DNA of 48,020 nucleotides from an uncultured Candidatus Saccharibacteria bacterium (lineage in GTDB: Bacteria > Patescibacteriota > Saccharimonadia > Saccharimonadales > Saccharimonadaceae). A program made the position numbers and the translations under genes. Shown here piece by piece: positions 1-9,851 of the stretch (its first letter is position 1; each line of letters starts with the position of its first letter). The notes under the pieces were generated by a model. That model made no database searches, was not told where the DNA came from, and was given only the letters and a program-made list of their open reading frames with translations. The DNA lies in assembly GCA_946404685.1 (NCBI GenBank), contig CAMJEK010000002.1, positions 1-48,020 on the forward strand, read 5' to 3'.

Positions 1-10
1 CGTATAGTCA

Positions 11-50
11 GAAAATAAAATAAACCCCGTTGGGGTTTGTTTTATTTTCT
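11..50. terminator. Bidirectional Rho-independent terminator at the 3' end of tRNA-Arg
   Basis: AGAAAATAAAATAAACCCC-GTT-GGGGTTTGTTTTATTTTCT, near-perfect ~19-bp stem with A/T tracts. Confidence 0.8.
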
Positions 51-125
51 GGTGATCCGGGTGCGAGTCGAACGCACAACCTCTTCCTTAGGACGGAATT
101 GCTCTATCCATTGAGCTACCGGACC
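50..125 (-). tRNA. tRNA-Arg(CCT), CCA encoded
   Basis: Minus strand GGTCCGG...TAGCTC...GTCCTAA anticodon loop...GTGCGTTCGACTCGCAC...CCGGATCACCA. Confidence 0.9.
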
Positions 126-147
126 TCACTTATGCTATAATTATAAC

Positions 148-1152
148 ATGAAACTTTTTGGGTCTAAGAAGACTGATAATAAAACTGATCTCGAAAAAGT
201 GGAGGAGCGTCGCGAGGAAGTTCTCTCGAAGGGGCGCAAGTTTAAGTACCCTCTCCAATATACGAAGCATCGCATTGTGGTGAACACAATTTTAATCTCT
301 ATTGTCGTGGCGGTGTTTTTGGCCGTGGGCGGATGGCTCGCGCTATATCGCTTCCAGATGACTGACGAAATTTTGTACCGCATGACGACGATTGTGCCGG
401 TATCGGTAGCTAACGTGGACGGGGAACAGGTGAGATTTTCAGATTATTTGATGCTTTATCGAAGTAGCATTGCTTCGATTGGTCAGAGGTCCGGAAACTT
501 GGATGATAGTGAAAACGGTGAATGGACGCGCACGATGTATAAACGCGCGGCCCTTACCAGCGCTGAGGAATATGCATACGCGATGAAGCTCGGGCGTGAG
601 GCTGGCGTGACGGTTTCGGATGAGGAAGTCGATAATGAATTTGAGAGGCATCGCCAGGTTGGCGGTATCGATAGAAGCGAGGAAGGGTTCCTGAAGGTGT
701 TGAAGGATGATTTTGGGATGTCTCGTAGCGAATATGAGCGCATGCTTTATCTTAACATCATGAAGGCAAAGGTTTCAGCAGTGATTGATACTGATGCAAG
801 CGCACTGGCAGACCAGATCGAGGTTGCCCTTTCTGAAACTAACAATGATTTTAAGGCGGTGGCCGGGAAATTTGAGGGGCGCGTTCTCTATGAGGAGACT
901 GGTGGACTGGTCGCGAATAAAAATATTGATGGTGGTCGCGCTAGCGAGGCTTTGAAGCTTGAGCCAGGACAAACGAGCGGCAGATTTATGTCGATTAATG
1001 GTGATAGCTTCTACTTTGTAAAACTTGTGAATAAGACTGACGCGGAAGTGAACTTCGTGTCGATTGCAGTGCCATTCAGAGAATTCGACAGGCGTTTTGA
1101 GGAAATCAAGAACACTGAGGGCGGTGTTAACGAATATATCACTCTGGAATAG
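148..1152 (+). CDS. Membrane-anchored SurA-N-like / PPIase-like chaperone
   Basis: 334 aa; single N-terminal TM (VVNTILISIVVAVFLAVGGWLAL) followed by SurA-N-like helical region (LGREAGVTVSDEEVDNEFERH...). -10 TATAAT at 136-141, 6 nt before ATG. Confidence 0.6.
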   Translation: MKLFGSKKTDNKTDLEKVEERREEVLSKGRKFKYPLQYTKHRIVVNTILISIVVAVFLAVGGWLALYRFQMTDEILYRMTTIVPVSVANVDGEQVRFSDYLMLYRSSIASIGQRSGNLDDSENGEWTRTMYKRAALTSAEEYAYAMKLGREAGVTVSDEEVDNEFERHRQVGGIDRSEEGFLKVLKDDFGMSRSEYERMLYLNIMKAKVSAVIDTDASALADQIEVALSETNNDFKAVAGKFEGRVLYEETGGLVANKNIDGGRASEALKLEPGQTSGRFMSINGDSFYFVKLVNKTDAEVNFVSIAVPFREFDRRFEEIKNTEGGVNEYITLE

Positions 1153-1173
1153 TGTGGTATAATTAAGGGGTAG

Positions 1174-1248
1174 GCGGGTATCGTATAACGGCTATTATGT
1201 ATCCTTCCCAAGGATGAGACGAGGGTCCGACTCCCTCTACCCGCACCA
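1174..1248 (+). tRNA. tRNA-Gly(CCC), CCA encoded
   Basis: GCGGGTA acceptor pairs TACCCGC; anticodon loop TTCCCAA; T-arm GAGGG-TCCGACT-CCCTC. Confidence 0.9.
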
Positions 1249-1292
1249 TATAGCACAGGCGACTGGGCTATTTTTGTGTTATAATATAAGAG

Positions 1293-2951
1293 ATGGAAGA
1301 AATTGTTCAAAAATTAAAAACTATAGTTAAAGAACTTTTTGATGTAAATATAGAACCGGAAGTGACGGTGGCGCCAGCAGAGGCGAAGGCGGATTTTTCG
1401 TCGAATATAGCGATGCAGGTTGCAATTGCAATAAGCACACAAAAGAGACTGCGTCCACGAGAAATTGCTTGTGACATTGCAAAAAAGATGGGAGAGTACG
1501 ACGTCGAAGTCGCTGGACCGGGTTTTTTGAATTTTACATTATCTACTGAATACTATAGTCAAAAAATGCGGGAACTCGGGGCTGATTTTGCTAAAAATAT
1601 ATCATGTAGTGAATATTCTGGGAAAACGGTAATTTGCGAATTCTCAGATCCAAATCCATTTAAGGTATTACACGTAGGGCATTTGTACACATCGATTGTG
1701 GGCGATTCGATTGCAAGGTTATTTGAATATGCCGGTGCAAAGGTGATCCGCGCGAATTTCGGCGGTGACGTGGGGCTTCACGTGGGTAAAACTATGTGGG
1801 CACTTTTAAAGAGTGGCATGAAAGATTTTACGATTGAAGATATTGCTGCGAAGTACGTTGAAGGGACGAGAGCCTATGAAGACGACGAGGTCGCCAAGGC
1901 TGAGATCGTCGAGATTAACAAAAAGGTTTATGAAATCGCCGAGAAGGGCTTGCATGACTCGGAGCTTGCGGAGATTTATTGGAAGGGTAGGGAACTTTCG
2001 TACAAGTATTTTGAGGATTTCTATGCCAGAATTGGTGTGAAGTTTGATAAGTATTATCCAGAGTCGACTGTAGCCGGACGTGGCCTTGCTGAGGTCAGGA
2101 AAGGCCTTGAAGCTGGGGTCTACGAAGCGTCTGATGGGGCAGTGGTTTATCGTGGCGACACGAAACTCGGGCTTCATACGCGCGTTTTCATCAACAAAGA
2201 AGGTTTGCCGACTTATGAGGCAAAGGATGTGGGGCTGATTTATACCAAATGGGATGATTACCATTTTGATAAGTCAGTAGTAATTACGGGGAATGACATT
2301 ATTGATTACATGAAAATTGTGCTCGGTTCGGTGCGCGAGATGAATCCGGAACTGCCAGAACGTACAACGCATTTGACACACGGTCAAGTGAAGTTGCCTG
2401 GTTCGGTAAAAATGTCGTCTAGAAAAGGGAATTTCTTGAAGGCTGTGGATGTGCTCGATATGGTGTCTGAGGGGTTAAAGAAGAATTATGATTCGGACGA
2501 TTTTACGGTGGCGCTTGGCGCGACGAAGTATGCGTTTTTGAAGTATAAGATGGGCGGAGATATTATCTTTGATCCGGAAGAGTCGGTGAAGATGACGGGG
2601 AATTCGGGGCCGTATCTGCTCTACTCGTGCGTACGTGCGAAGAAAATATTGAGCAGAACGAATTTTATGGCTTTAGCCGATATATATGATATGGATGAAA
2701 ATGAAAAAGCTTTAGCTAAAAAACTTATTCAATACAAGATTATACTAAGAAGTTCTGTAACAAATATGGCACCAAATAAGCTTTGTGGCTACCTTTATGA
2801 CTTAGCGCAAGAATTCTCGCGTTTTTATGAAAAATGTCCAGTAGTTGGAAGTGAACGCGTAGGTGTGCGATACGCTATTTTAGATGTATATCTAAAGACT
2901 ATGTTACATGGCTTAAATATTCTGGGCATTGAAGTGCCGGAGGAAATGTAA
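1293..2951 (+). CDS. argS: Arginyl-tRNA synthetase
   Basis: SDPNPFKVLHVGHLYTSIVGDSIARL (HIGH region), GGDVGLHVG, KMSSRKGN, C-terminal anticodon-binding domain. Confidence 0.96.
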   Translation: MEEIVQKLKTIVKELFDVNIEPEVTVAPAEAKADFSSNIAMQVAIAISTQKRLRPREIACDIAKKMGEYDVEVAGPGFLNFTLSTEYYSQKMRELGADFAKNISCSEYSGKTVICEFSDPNPFKVLHVGHLYTSIVGDSIARLFEYAGAKVIRANFGGDVGLHVGKTMWALLKSGMKDFTIEDIAAKYVEGTRAYEDDEVAKAEIVEINKKVYEIAEKGLHDSELAEIYWKGRELSYKYFEDFYARIGVKFDKYYPESTVAGRGLAEVRKGLEAGVYEASDGAVVYRGDTKLGLHTRVFINKEGLPTYEAKDVGLIYTKWDDYHFDKSVVITGNDIIDYMKIVLGSVREMNPELPERTTHLTHGQVKLPGSVKMSSRKGNFLKAVDVLDMVSEGLKKNYDSDDFTVALGATKYAFLKYKMGGDIIFDPEESVKMTGNSGPYLLYSCVRAKKILSRTNFMALADIYDMDENEKALAKKLIQYKIILRSSVTNMAPNKLCGYLYDLAQEFSRFYEKCPVVGSERVGVRYAILDVYLKTMLHGLNILGIEVPEEM

Positions 2952-3475
2952 TGAAAAAAGCGAAGTTTTTGTGGATTGATCTTGAGATGACGGGGCTTTC
3001 TCCTGAGGAAGACCGCATTCTTGAGGTTGCAGCGATCGCAACGAACGTGAAGCTCGAAGAAGTCGCTAGATTTGAGGCAGTCGTGAAGGTTCCAGAAGAG
3101 CTCATGAAAAAACGTATGGTGGGTGAATTCTGGGAGAAGAACAAGGAATCGCGCGACGGTCTGATGGCTCAGAATGAAAATGGTAAGCCGGCCAAGGAAG
3201 TCGAAAAAGAGCTAATCAAGTTCGTTAAAAAGAATTTTGGTAAGGAAGTTTATCTTTCTGGCAATTCGATTCACCAAGACCGCAAGTTTATTGATAGAGA
3301 ATGGCCAGAGCTATCTAAGATGCTACACTATCGCATGCTCGATGTGTCGGCATGGAAGATTTATTTTGAAAATGTACTAGATAAACATTTTGTGAAGCGT
3401 GAGGCACACCGAGCGCTTGATGATATTGAAGGATCAATTGAGGAGTTGAAATGGTATACGACGTTTCTAAAGTAA
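2951..3475 (+). CDS. orn: Oligoribonuclease (DEDDh 3'-5' exonuclease)
   Basis: FLWIDLEMTGLSPEEDRILEVA, LSGNSIHQDRKFI, HRALDDIEGSIEELKWY. Confidence 0.93.
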   Translation: MKKAKFLWIDLEMTGLSPEEDRILEVAAIATNVKLEEVARFEAVVKVPEELMKKRMVGEFWEKNKESRDGLMAQNENGKPAKEVEKELIKFVKKNFGKEVYLSGNSIHQDRKFIDREWPELSKMLHYRMLDVSAWKIYFENVLDKHFVKREAHRALDDIEGSIEELKWYTTFLK

Positions 3476-3747
3476 GCGGCATCGAAGAGTTCGCAGAGAA
3501 AAAAGAGAAGGAGCGCACGCTCTATCTCGTTAACGAAAAAGTATTTCTCGTTGTGAATAAAAACACGATTGAGCTTCGTTCGGATTCGAAACTGTCGAAG
3601 TTCTTGGCAGAGAAGTATGAATCTGTGATGATGTCTCGTTATTTCGGAAGAGGGGGAATCGAAATCGTGATGAGCGGACAGCTCGAAGACAGCGAAATTG
3701 ATGACTTAGTGAGACTAAGCTATAATCTCTCAAAAGAAATGGAATAA
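3451..3747 (+). CDS. Hypothetical 98-aa protein
   Basis: ORF overlapping the 3' end of orn; SD-like GAGGAG upstream of ATG; followed by a terminator. Confidence 0.65.
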   Translation: MVYDVSKVSGIEEFAEKKEKERTLYLVNEKVFLVVNKNTIELRSDSKLSKFLAEKYESVMMSRYFGRGGIEIVMSGQLEDSEIDDLVRLSYNLSKEME

Positions 3748-3749
3748 AA

Positions 3750-3783
3750 AAGAGGCTCTCGAAGGAGCCTCCTTTTTTATTTT
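3750..3783. terminator. Rho-independent terminator between convergent genes
   Basis: AGAGGCTC-TCGAAG-GAGCCTCCTTTTTT. Confidence 0.75.
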
Positions 3784-4238
3784 TTCTTTTTCAAGGAATC
3801 GCGAATTTCGCGAAGGAGAACGACGGTTTCGTCGACCTTTTCTTCGCCAGCTTCTTTGGCTGCTTTCTCTTCTTGTTTCTTGAGTTTCTCAGCGCTCTTT
3901 TTGAGGCCGGTCATGAACTTAATCATGAGGAAGACTACGAAGGCGATGATGAGGAAGTTGACGATGTTTTGGATGAGGTTGCCGTAGTTCAAGGTTGCGC
4001 CAGCGACATCAACACTAAGAGTCGTGAAGTCAAAACCACCGCCGACAAGTGAGACGAGTGGCATAATGAGGTCTTTGACGAGGGAATTGACGATGGCGGT
4101 GAAGGCTGAGCCTACGACAATACCTACGGCGAGATCCATGACGTTGCCGCGATTAATGAATTCGACGAATTCTTTACGAAAACCGCCGATTTTTTTGAAG
4201 CCTTTTTTGGCTGCTCCTTTGGTATCGATTTTTTTCAT
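3777..4238 (-). CDS. mscL: Large-conductance mechanosensitive channel MscL
   Basis: FVEFINRGNVMDLAVGIVVGSAFTAIVNSLVKDLIMPLV, C-terminal K/E helix. Confidence 0.95.
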   Translation of the reverse strand: MKKIDTKGAAKKGFKKIGGFRKEFVEFINRGNVMDLAVGIVVGSAFTAIVNSLVKDLIMPLVSLVGGGFDFTTLSVDVAGATLNYGNLIQNIVNFLIIAFVVFLMIKFMTGLKKSAEKLKKQEEKAAKEAGEEKVDETVVLLREIRDSLKKKK

Positions 4239-4281
4239 AAAACTCCTTTTCCAAAATTATAGCATTTTGGAATGGAGTAAA

Positions 4282-4899
4282 CTAGTTATTCTCAGAAAAG
4301 GCAGAGAAGGTGTCGTGGAGGACTGTGAGGCTATTTGCCGATGAAGAGAGATAGGATTTTAGAGATGCGTTGCCAGTGGCTTTCTTCAAGGTGTTTTCGT
4401 AGTTGATGAGGTTTTGAGTTTCGTAGATCATTTTGCGGGCGAAGGTGCGGTCGATCATACCGTTGATTTTGGCTTCGAAGAGTTCGTTTTTTAGCTCTTC
4501 AAGAGCAGCGTTTTCTTTGTCGACAACTTTTTTGGTGTATTCCTTTTGTTTTAAAGAAAGGGAATCAGAAATGTAGTTAGCGAGAGTAGTGGAAACGTCG
4601 CTCAAAATTCCGGCGAGGGAAGTGTTGGTTGAGCGGAGGTCTGAAGATTTGATGGATTTGTTGTATTCGGTGATGACAGTTTGGAGATTGTCAGAACGAA
4701 GTTTCAAAGCGATGGCGCTGTCTTTTTCGGAGACGCGGTTTGCGGAAATGATGCCGCCGAAGATGGCAATAAGCGCAAAAAGGCCAACCGCAATGCCGAG
4801 TGCGATAAAGACTTGTTTCAAAAATGAGTTGTTACTATTTTTGGTTTTTGGGGCACTTGTTGGCGTAGAGATTTGGTCCAAATAAGCTTGATTATCCAT
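4282..4899 (-). CDS. LemA-like membrane protein (single N-terminal TM plus helical bundle)
   Basis: In-frame ATG (MDNQAYLDQIST) at 4899; TM VFIALGIAVGLFALIAIFGGII; helical C-terminus; minus-strand TATAAT at 4906-4911. Longer ORF upstream of 4899 rejected. Confidence 0.55.
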   Translation of the reverse strand: MDNQAYLDQISTPTSAPKTKNSNNSFLKQVFIALGIAVGLFALIAIFGGIISANRVSEKDSAIALKLRSDNLQTVITEYNKSIKSSDLRSTNTSLAGILSDVSTTLANYISDSLSLKQKEYTKKVVDKENAALEELKNELFEAKINGMIDRTFARKMIYETQNLINYENTLKKATGNASLKSYLSSSANSLTVLHDTFSAFSENN

Positions 4900-4948
4900 A
4901 TGCTTATTATAGCATAATACGGATTTTAAGATATGGTATACTTGGAAT

Positions 4949-6586
4949 ATGAATGATGCGAAGGAGGAGATAAAAGCGCGCCTTCCGGTTGAAGATGTCG
5001 TTTCACAATATATGGAACTGAAGCGCGCAGGACGAAGCCTGAAAGGCCATTCTCCTTGGGGTGTTGATAAGCATGAGAGCTTTATGGTGTCTCCGGAAAA
5101 AGGCATCTGGCACGATTTTTCGGCAAACAAAGGTGGAGACATTTTTACGTTCGTGATGGAAGTGGAGGGGATTTCATTCCGCGAGGCGATGGAGAAATTG
5201 GCAGCGCAAGCTGGGGTGGAACTGACGCGCTATACTGGCGGTGACCAGGAAGTGGCTAAGAAAAAGGCTAGGGCGAGAGAAGCGCTGGCGCTCGCGACGA
5301 AGTATTATCAGATTTGCTTAACTAAGAGTAAGCCGGTTTGTGAGTATGTGTTTTATAAACGCAATTTGAACCGCAAAACCGTGCAGGATTTTAAGATTGG
5401 TTATGCGCCGGCGGGAGGGAAGGTGCTAAAAGAAGTGCTTTTGAAGCGCGGATTTTCGGTGGCGGAACTTAGGACGGCGGGACTACTCAATCAGTATGAT
5501 GGCGACATGTTTAGGGGGAGAATGACAGTGCCGTTTATTGATAATTTTGGGAACGTGATTGGTTTTACGGCGCGCGTGCTGGATAAAAGTGAACCAAAAT
5601 ATTTGAACACTTCGGATACTTTGTTGTTTAATAAAAGTCGCTTTGTGTTTGGTCTTTATCAGGCTAAGGAAGCGATTCGTCGTAATGGGTTTGTGGTGAT
5701 CGTGGAGGGGAATATGGATGTGATTTCGTCACATCAGGCGGGAGTTTGCGAAGCGGTGGCGACATCCGGAACGGCGATGACTGAACAGCATCTCAAGATT
5801 TTGTCTGGCCTTACGTCTGATATTAGGCTGGCCTATGATGGTGATGATGCGGGGGTGAGGGCGGCAGAACGTGCGATTGAAATGGCGGGGGATTTGGGGC
5901 TAGATTTGTCGGTCATATCGAATTATCATGGCGCGAAGGATCCGGACGAGTTGATCCAGAAAGATCCGGAGCTTTGGCGACAGGCGGTTGAAGAACGCGT
6001 GCCGGCGATTGATTGGTTGCTCTCAAAATACGAGGAAAGAGTGGATCTTGAAAGCGGTTCGGGGAAGCGCAAATATTCGGATGTGGCTTTGAAGCTGCTC
6101 GATAAAATTACGGATGAAGTTGAGAGAGCGGGTTATGAGAAGAAGGTGGCTGAGAAGCTCGGAGTTGAGGTTGAGGACCTAAGAAAGAAGGGCAAACGTC
6201 TCGAAGAGAAGCTCGAGAAAAATAAGAGCCGCAAGATTTATAAGAATGCTAAGACTGAAGTGAAAAGTGATAGACTGAAGCAGCTCACGGAAAGTCTGCT
6301 TGCGATCAAGGTTTATGGTGGGGTGAAGACGAAGATTCCATTTGAGGTGCCGGATGACGAAACGAGACTAATGGAACTCGAGCTAGTTTTTAATCATGAA
6401 CATGAGGGAATGGAACCGGACAGCGCGGAACTTGAAAAAGAAGCTGAGGAGCTGCTTGAGAGATTTAATGCTGAGCTTAAGAAAGAACGCAAGGCAGAAC
6501 TAAACGCGAGACTCGCGGAAGTTGATGAGGATAGTCCAGAGTACGAAGAGATTCTAAAAGAGCTCCAAACCTTGCAAAAATCGTAG
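4949..6586 (+). CDS. dnaG: DNA primase DnaG with degenerate zinc-binding domain
   Basis: RLPVEDVVSQYMELKRAGRSLKGHSPW..., catalytic core YAPAGG..., Toprim VIVEGNMDVI/YDGDDAG. Confidence 0.93.
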   Translation: MNDAKEEIKARLPVEDVVSQYMELKRAGRSLKGHSPWGVDKHESFMVSPEKGIWHDFSANKGGDIFTFVMEVEGISFREAMEKLAAQAGVELTRYTGGDQEVAKKKARAREALALATKYYQICLTKSKPVCEYVFYKRNLNRKTVQDFKIGYAPAGGKVLKEVLLKRGFSVAELRTAGLLNQYDGDMFRGRMTVPFIDNFGNVIGFTARVLDKSEPKYLNTSDTLLFNKSRFVFGLYQAKEAIRRNGFVVIVEGNMDVISSHQAGVCEAVATSGTAMTEQHLKILSGLTSDIRLAYDGDDAGVRAAERAIEMAGDLGLDLSVISNYHGAKDPDELIQKDPELWRQAVEERVPAIDWLLSKYEERVDLESGSGKRKYSDVALKLLDKITDEVERAGYEKKVAEKLGVEVEDLRKKGKRLEEKLEKNKSRKIYKNAKTEVKSDRLKQLTESLLAIKVYGGVKTKIPFEVPDDETRLMELELVFNHEHEGMEPDSAELEKEAEELLERFNAELKKERKAELNARLAEVDEDSPEYEEILKELQTLQKS

Positions 6587-6607
6587 TTTTTAAGTATACT
6601 GAGCTTA

Positions 6608-7582
6608 ATGAGTATTGACAAAGACGATATTTTGGATGCGAACGATTTAACGCTCGATATTGACGAGCCAGAATCGGCGGATCTTGCGGGGGAAGAAGAG
6701 CTTTCCGATGAGGAGCTCGCAATTACTGCTGAGAATGTTGATTCTTTTGCAGACGATTCAGTTAGGCTTTATCTTCGTGAAATTGGTAAAATTCCACTTC
6801 TTTCTCAGGAAGAGGAACAAGAACTCGCTGCCCGCATCGTGAAGGGCGACAAAAAGGCCAAGGATAAAATGGTTGAATCCAACATGCGTCTCGTGGTTTC
6901 GATTGCGAAGCGTTATGGTGGCCGTGGTCTTGATTTTCTAGATTTGATTCAAGAGGGAAACACTGGCCTTCTTCGCGCAGTTGAAAAATTCGATCCAGAA
7001 AAAGGCTTTAAGTTCTCGACTTATGCAACTTGGTGGATTCGCCAAGCTATTACGCGTGCAATTGCCGACCAGGCCCGTACGATTCGTATTCCAGTGCACA
7101 TGGTTGAAACAATCAACAAAGTTCTTCGCACCACCCGCAAACTCACAACCGAACTTAACCGCGAGCCGACCAATGAGGAAATCGCTAAAGAACTCGACAT
7201 GGAACCAGAGAAGGTTGATTATGTCATGCGCATTAAGCAGGATATCGCATCACTCGACGCATCAGTTGGACGTGAAGGTGATGATGAAGATTCTGTGCTT
7301 GGTGACTTCGTTGAGGATGAAGAGCGCGACTCGCCAGAAGAGTCTGCTGCTAACCAGATTTTGAAGGAACAACTTGCAGAAATTCTTTCCACCCTTTCAG
7401 AACGTGAACAAAAAATTATTCGTCTTCGTTTCGGAATTGGTGGCGGACGTCCACATACCCTCGAAGAGGTAGGTAATGAATTTGCCGTGACGCGCGAACG
7501 TATTCGTCAAATTGAAGCTAAGGCTCTATCAAAACTTCGTAAGAATAAAGATACGAAGAAATTGCATGAATACCTAAAGTAG
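6608..7582 (+). CDS. rpoD: Primary sigma factor (sigma-70)
   Basis: [21 protein letters not shown] (1.2), [57 protein letters not shown] (2), [18 protein letters not shown] (4.2). Confidence 0.96.
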   Translation: MSIDKDDILDANDLTLDIDEPESADLAGEEELSDEELAITAENVDSFADDSVRLYLREIGKIPLLSQEEEQELAARIVKGDKKAKDKMVESNMRLVVSIAKRYGGRGLDFLDLIQEGNTGLLRAVEKFDPEKGFKFSTYATWWIRQAITRAIADQARTIRIPVHMVETINKVLRTTRKLTTELNREPTNEEIAKELDMEPEKVDYVMRIKQDIASLDASVGREGDDEDSVLGDFVEDEERDSPEESAANQILKEQLAEILSTLSEREQKIIRLRFGIGGGRPHTLEEVGNEFAVTRERIRQIEAKALSKLRKNKDTKKLHEYLK

Positions 7583-7590
7583 GAGGAAGA

Positions 7591-7980
7591 ATGAAACACT
7601 TGTTTAGAAACATTATGATCATCGCAGTGCTCGCCATTGCTCCTTGTTTTGCAGTTTTAAATACTGGTATGGCTTTTGCGGAAGGGGAACAAACCGCATC
7701 AGTTCTTAAAGATTGTGGAAGCAAGGCTTCCGGTGAAAACGGTGAAGGTATCTTCTGTTTGCTTAATACTGCTGTTGATATTCTCTCAGTTGGTGTTGGC
7801 GTGCTCGGCGTACTTGGTATTACCATCGTTGGTATTCAATATCTCACGGCTGGCGGCAGCGAGGACCAAACTCGCAAGGCAAAGCGTCGTATGTATGAAA
7901 TTGTGATTGGTCTTGTAGTTTATGTGCTGATCGCAGTGATTCTAAAATGGCTCTTGCCGTCGATGAATGCTAATAGCTAG
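7591..7980 (+). CDS. TrbC/VirB2-like (T4SS-type) pilin family protein
   Basis: Signal peptide, then two hydrophobic helices separated by GGSEDQTRKAKRRMYE; SD AGGAGG upstream of ATG. Confidence 0.6.
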   Translation: MKHLFRNIMIIAVLAIAPCFAVLNTGMAFAEGEQTASVLKDCGSKASGENGEGIFCLLNTAVDILSVGVGVLGVLGITIVGIQYLTAGGSEDQTRKAKRRMYEIVIGLVVYVLIAVILKWLLPSMNANS

Positions 7981-7981
7981 C

Positions 7982-8893
7982 ATGAAAAGAATTATTATTG
8001 TCTATAATCCTAGATCTTCTCGATTCAAAGATGTGGAGCGGGAAGTTTTGGTTGAAGCGCGTGAACTCAAGGGCTACGCGGTGGGGAAGTATGAGGTTAA
8101 GGCGACGAATCTTGAGGATAACGTGAGGAGCCTGGCGCGCATCATCCAGGATGGCGATTTGGTGGTGGCGGCTGGTGGCGATGCGACTGGTGTGATTGTT
8201 GCGAATGCCGTGATGGTGTCTTCAAAAGAGGCGCTGGTTTCGGCGCTCCCGTTTGGGAATTTTAATGACTTTTCGAGAACGCTGGGGTTACCTAATTTTA
8301 ATGATGTGCTTTCAGGGAAACTAGCGACGTATTGGCCGCTTGAGATTTTGGTGAATGGAAAACACTTCCGTTATGCGACGTGTTATGTGTCGATGGGGAT
8401 GACTGCAGAATCCGTGAAGATTTTTGATGATAAGAAGATCCGAAAGAAGCTTCAAAAGGGGCATAAGAGCTCTTGGCGAAGTTATTTCTATCTTGCAAAT
8501 TGGTATTTCAAGCATCGTCATAAGAAAAAGTTTATTCCGGAATTTTTGCTTAATGGTTCGGTTGTGAAGAAAGGGACGTCGGATTATTTCGCGATGAATG
8601 GGGCTTCGATGAGTCGCGTGATGAAGACGCGTCCGCACTATAAAAAGAGTAAAATGTTTATTCGCTTCGTGGGGAAGCTAGTGAGTTTTCCGAGACTGTG
8701 CGATTTCATGGCGAAGAGTATGTTTGTTAAGGTTCCGGGGCAGGTGGTGGACGGAGACACGATTCAGTTTTTGAATCCGGCGACGGTAGAGTTGCAGGCG
8801 GAGGGGGAGTATAAGACGTTTGAGAACGTTTCGAAGATTGAAATCCGAAAAGCAAAGACACCACTAAAAGTGGTCATGAAAAAACATAAATGA
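7982..8893 (+). CDS. Diacylglycerol/lipid kinase-like protein (DGK catalytic domain)
   Basis: IIIVYNPRSSR, DLVVAAGGDATGVIVANAVM, LPFGNFNDFSRTLGLP. ATG at 7982 preferred over 7967. Confidence 0.75.
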   Translation: MKRIIIVYNPRSSRFKDVEREVLVEARELKGYAVGKYEVKATNLEDNVRSLARIIQDGDLVVAAGGDATGVIVANAVMVSSKEALVSALPFGNFNDFSRTLGLPNFNDVLSGKLATYWPLEILVNGKHFRYATCYVSMGMTAESVKIFDDKKIRKKLQKGHKSSWRSYFYLANWYFKHRHKKKFIPEFLLNGSVVKKGTSDYFAMNGASMSRVMKTRPHYKKSKMFIRFVGKLVSFPRLCDFMAKSMFVKVPGQVVDGDTIQFLNPATVELQAEGEYKTFENVSKIEIRKAKTPLKVVMKKHK

Positions 8894-8906
8894 TATACTA
8901 GAAACT

Positions 8907-9467
8907 ATGGAAAATGTGAAGATTTTAGCAGTCGTGGGCATGAGTGGGAGCGGCAAGTCTGTCGTGGTTGATCATCTGACCGAAAAAGGCTATCCAAAGG
9001 TTTACTTTGGGGGAATGATTCTAAAAGAAATGGAGAAGCGCGGCATTGAAATTAACCCTGAGAACGAAAAGGCTTTTCGTGAGAAGATTCGTGCTGAAGA
9101 GGGAAATGATTGGGTAGTGCGCCAAGTGATTGCCGAGGTAAAAGATTTGATTAATGCCGGACAAAAACGCATTGTTCTAGACGGTGTTTATTCCTGGACT
9201 GAATACAAGATGATTAAACACGAATTTCCAGGTGCGGTGACTTTTCTTGCTGTAGTGACGACCAAAAAATTGCGTTATGCCCGCGTGGCAGAACGCACTG
9301 TGCGCCCGCTAAATTTGCAAGAGATTCAGATGCGTGACAGTGCCGAAATTGAAAATCTAGAGAAGGGTGGCCCGATTGCGGCAGCGGATTATTTTGTTTC
9401 AAACAATGGTACGATGGAAGAACTAAAATCTCGCGTGAACGAGGTTTTGAAAGAAATCGAGTTTTAG
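8907..9467 (+). CDS. P-loop nucleotide kinase (dephospho-CoA kinase/AAA-like)
   Basis: Walker A VVGMSGSGKSVVVDHL; VLDGVYSWTEY; R-rich lid region. Confidence 0.7.
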   Translation: MENVKILAVVGMSGSGKSVVVDHLTEKGYPKVYFGGMILKEMEKRGIEINPENEKAFREKIRAEEGNDWVVRQVIAEVKDLINAGQKRIVLDGVYSWTEYKMIKHEFPGAVTFLAVVTTKKLRYARVAERTVRPLNLQEIQMRDSAEIENLEKGGPIAAADYFVSNNGTMEELKSRVNEVLKEIEF

Positions 9468-9504
9468 CTTGAATAATCTGGGGTGATGTGATATAATCTC
9501 CCTT

Positions 9505-9771
9505 ATGATAACAAAAGAGAATAAAGACAAAGCTATTGCCAGTGTCGCTCGTAACAAGAACGACGTCGGTTCTCCTGAAGTTCAAGTTGCTATTCTCACC
9601 GCTCGTATCAAAGAAGTTACTGAGCACGTGAAGAATAATAAACATGACTTTATGGCTAAAAGAGGTTTAATGCAGATGGTGGGGAAGAGAAAGAAACTCC
9701 TGAAGTACCTCGAAACGACCGACTTCGAACTTTACAAGAAGACTGTCGCAAAGCTTGGCCTACGTAAATAA
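9505..9771 (+). CDS. rpsO: 30S ribosomal protein S15
   Basis: GSPEVQVAILTARIKEVTEHVKNNKHDFMAKRGLMQMVGKRKKLLKYL. Confidence 0.96.
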   Translation: MITKENKDKAIASVARNKNDVGSPEVQVAILTARIKEVTEHVKNNKHDFMAKRGLMQMVGKRKKLLKYLETTDFELYKKTVAKLGLRK

Positions 9772-9776
9772 TGAAA

Positions 9777-9802
9777 AATCCCGCCACTTAGGCGGGATTT
9801 TT
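9777..9802 (+). terminator. Rho-independent terminator after rpsO
   Basis: AATCCCGCC-ACTTA-GGCGGGATTTTT. Confidence 0.85.
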
Positions 9803-9851
9803 GTTGCAAAAGAAAATCGCTCCCCGTTAGGACTGGGGAGCGAATAAGGTA

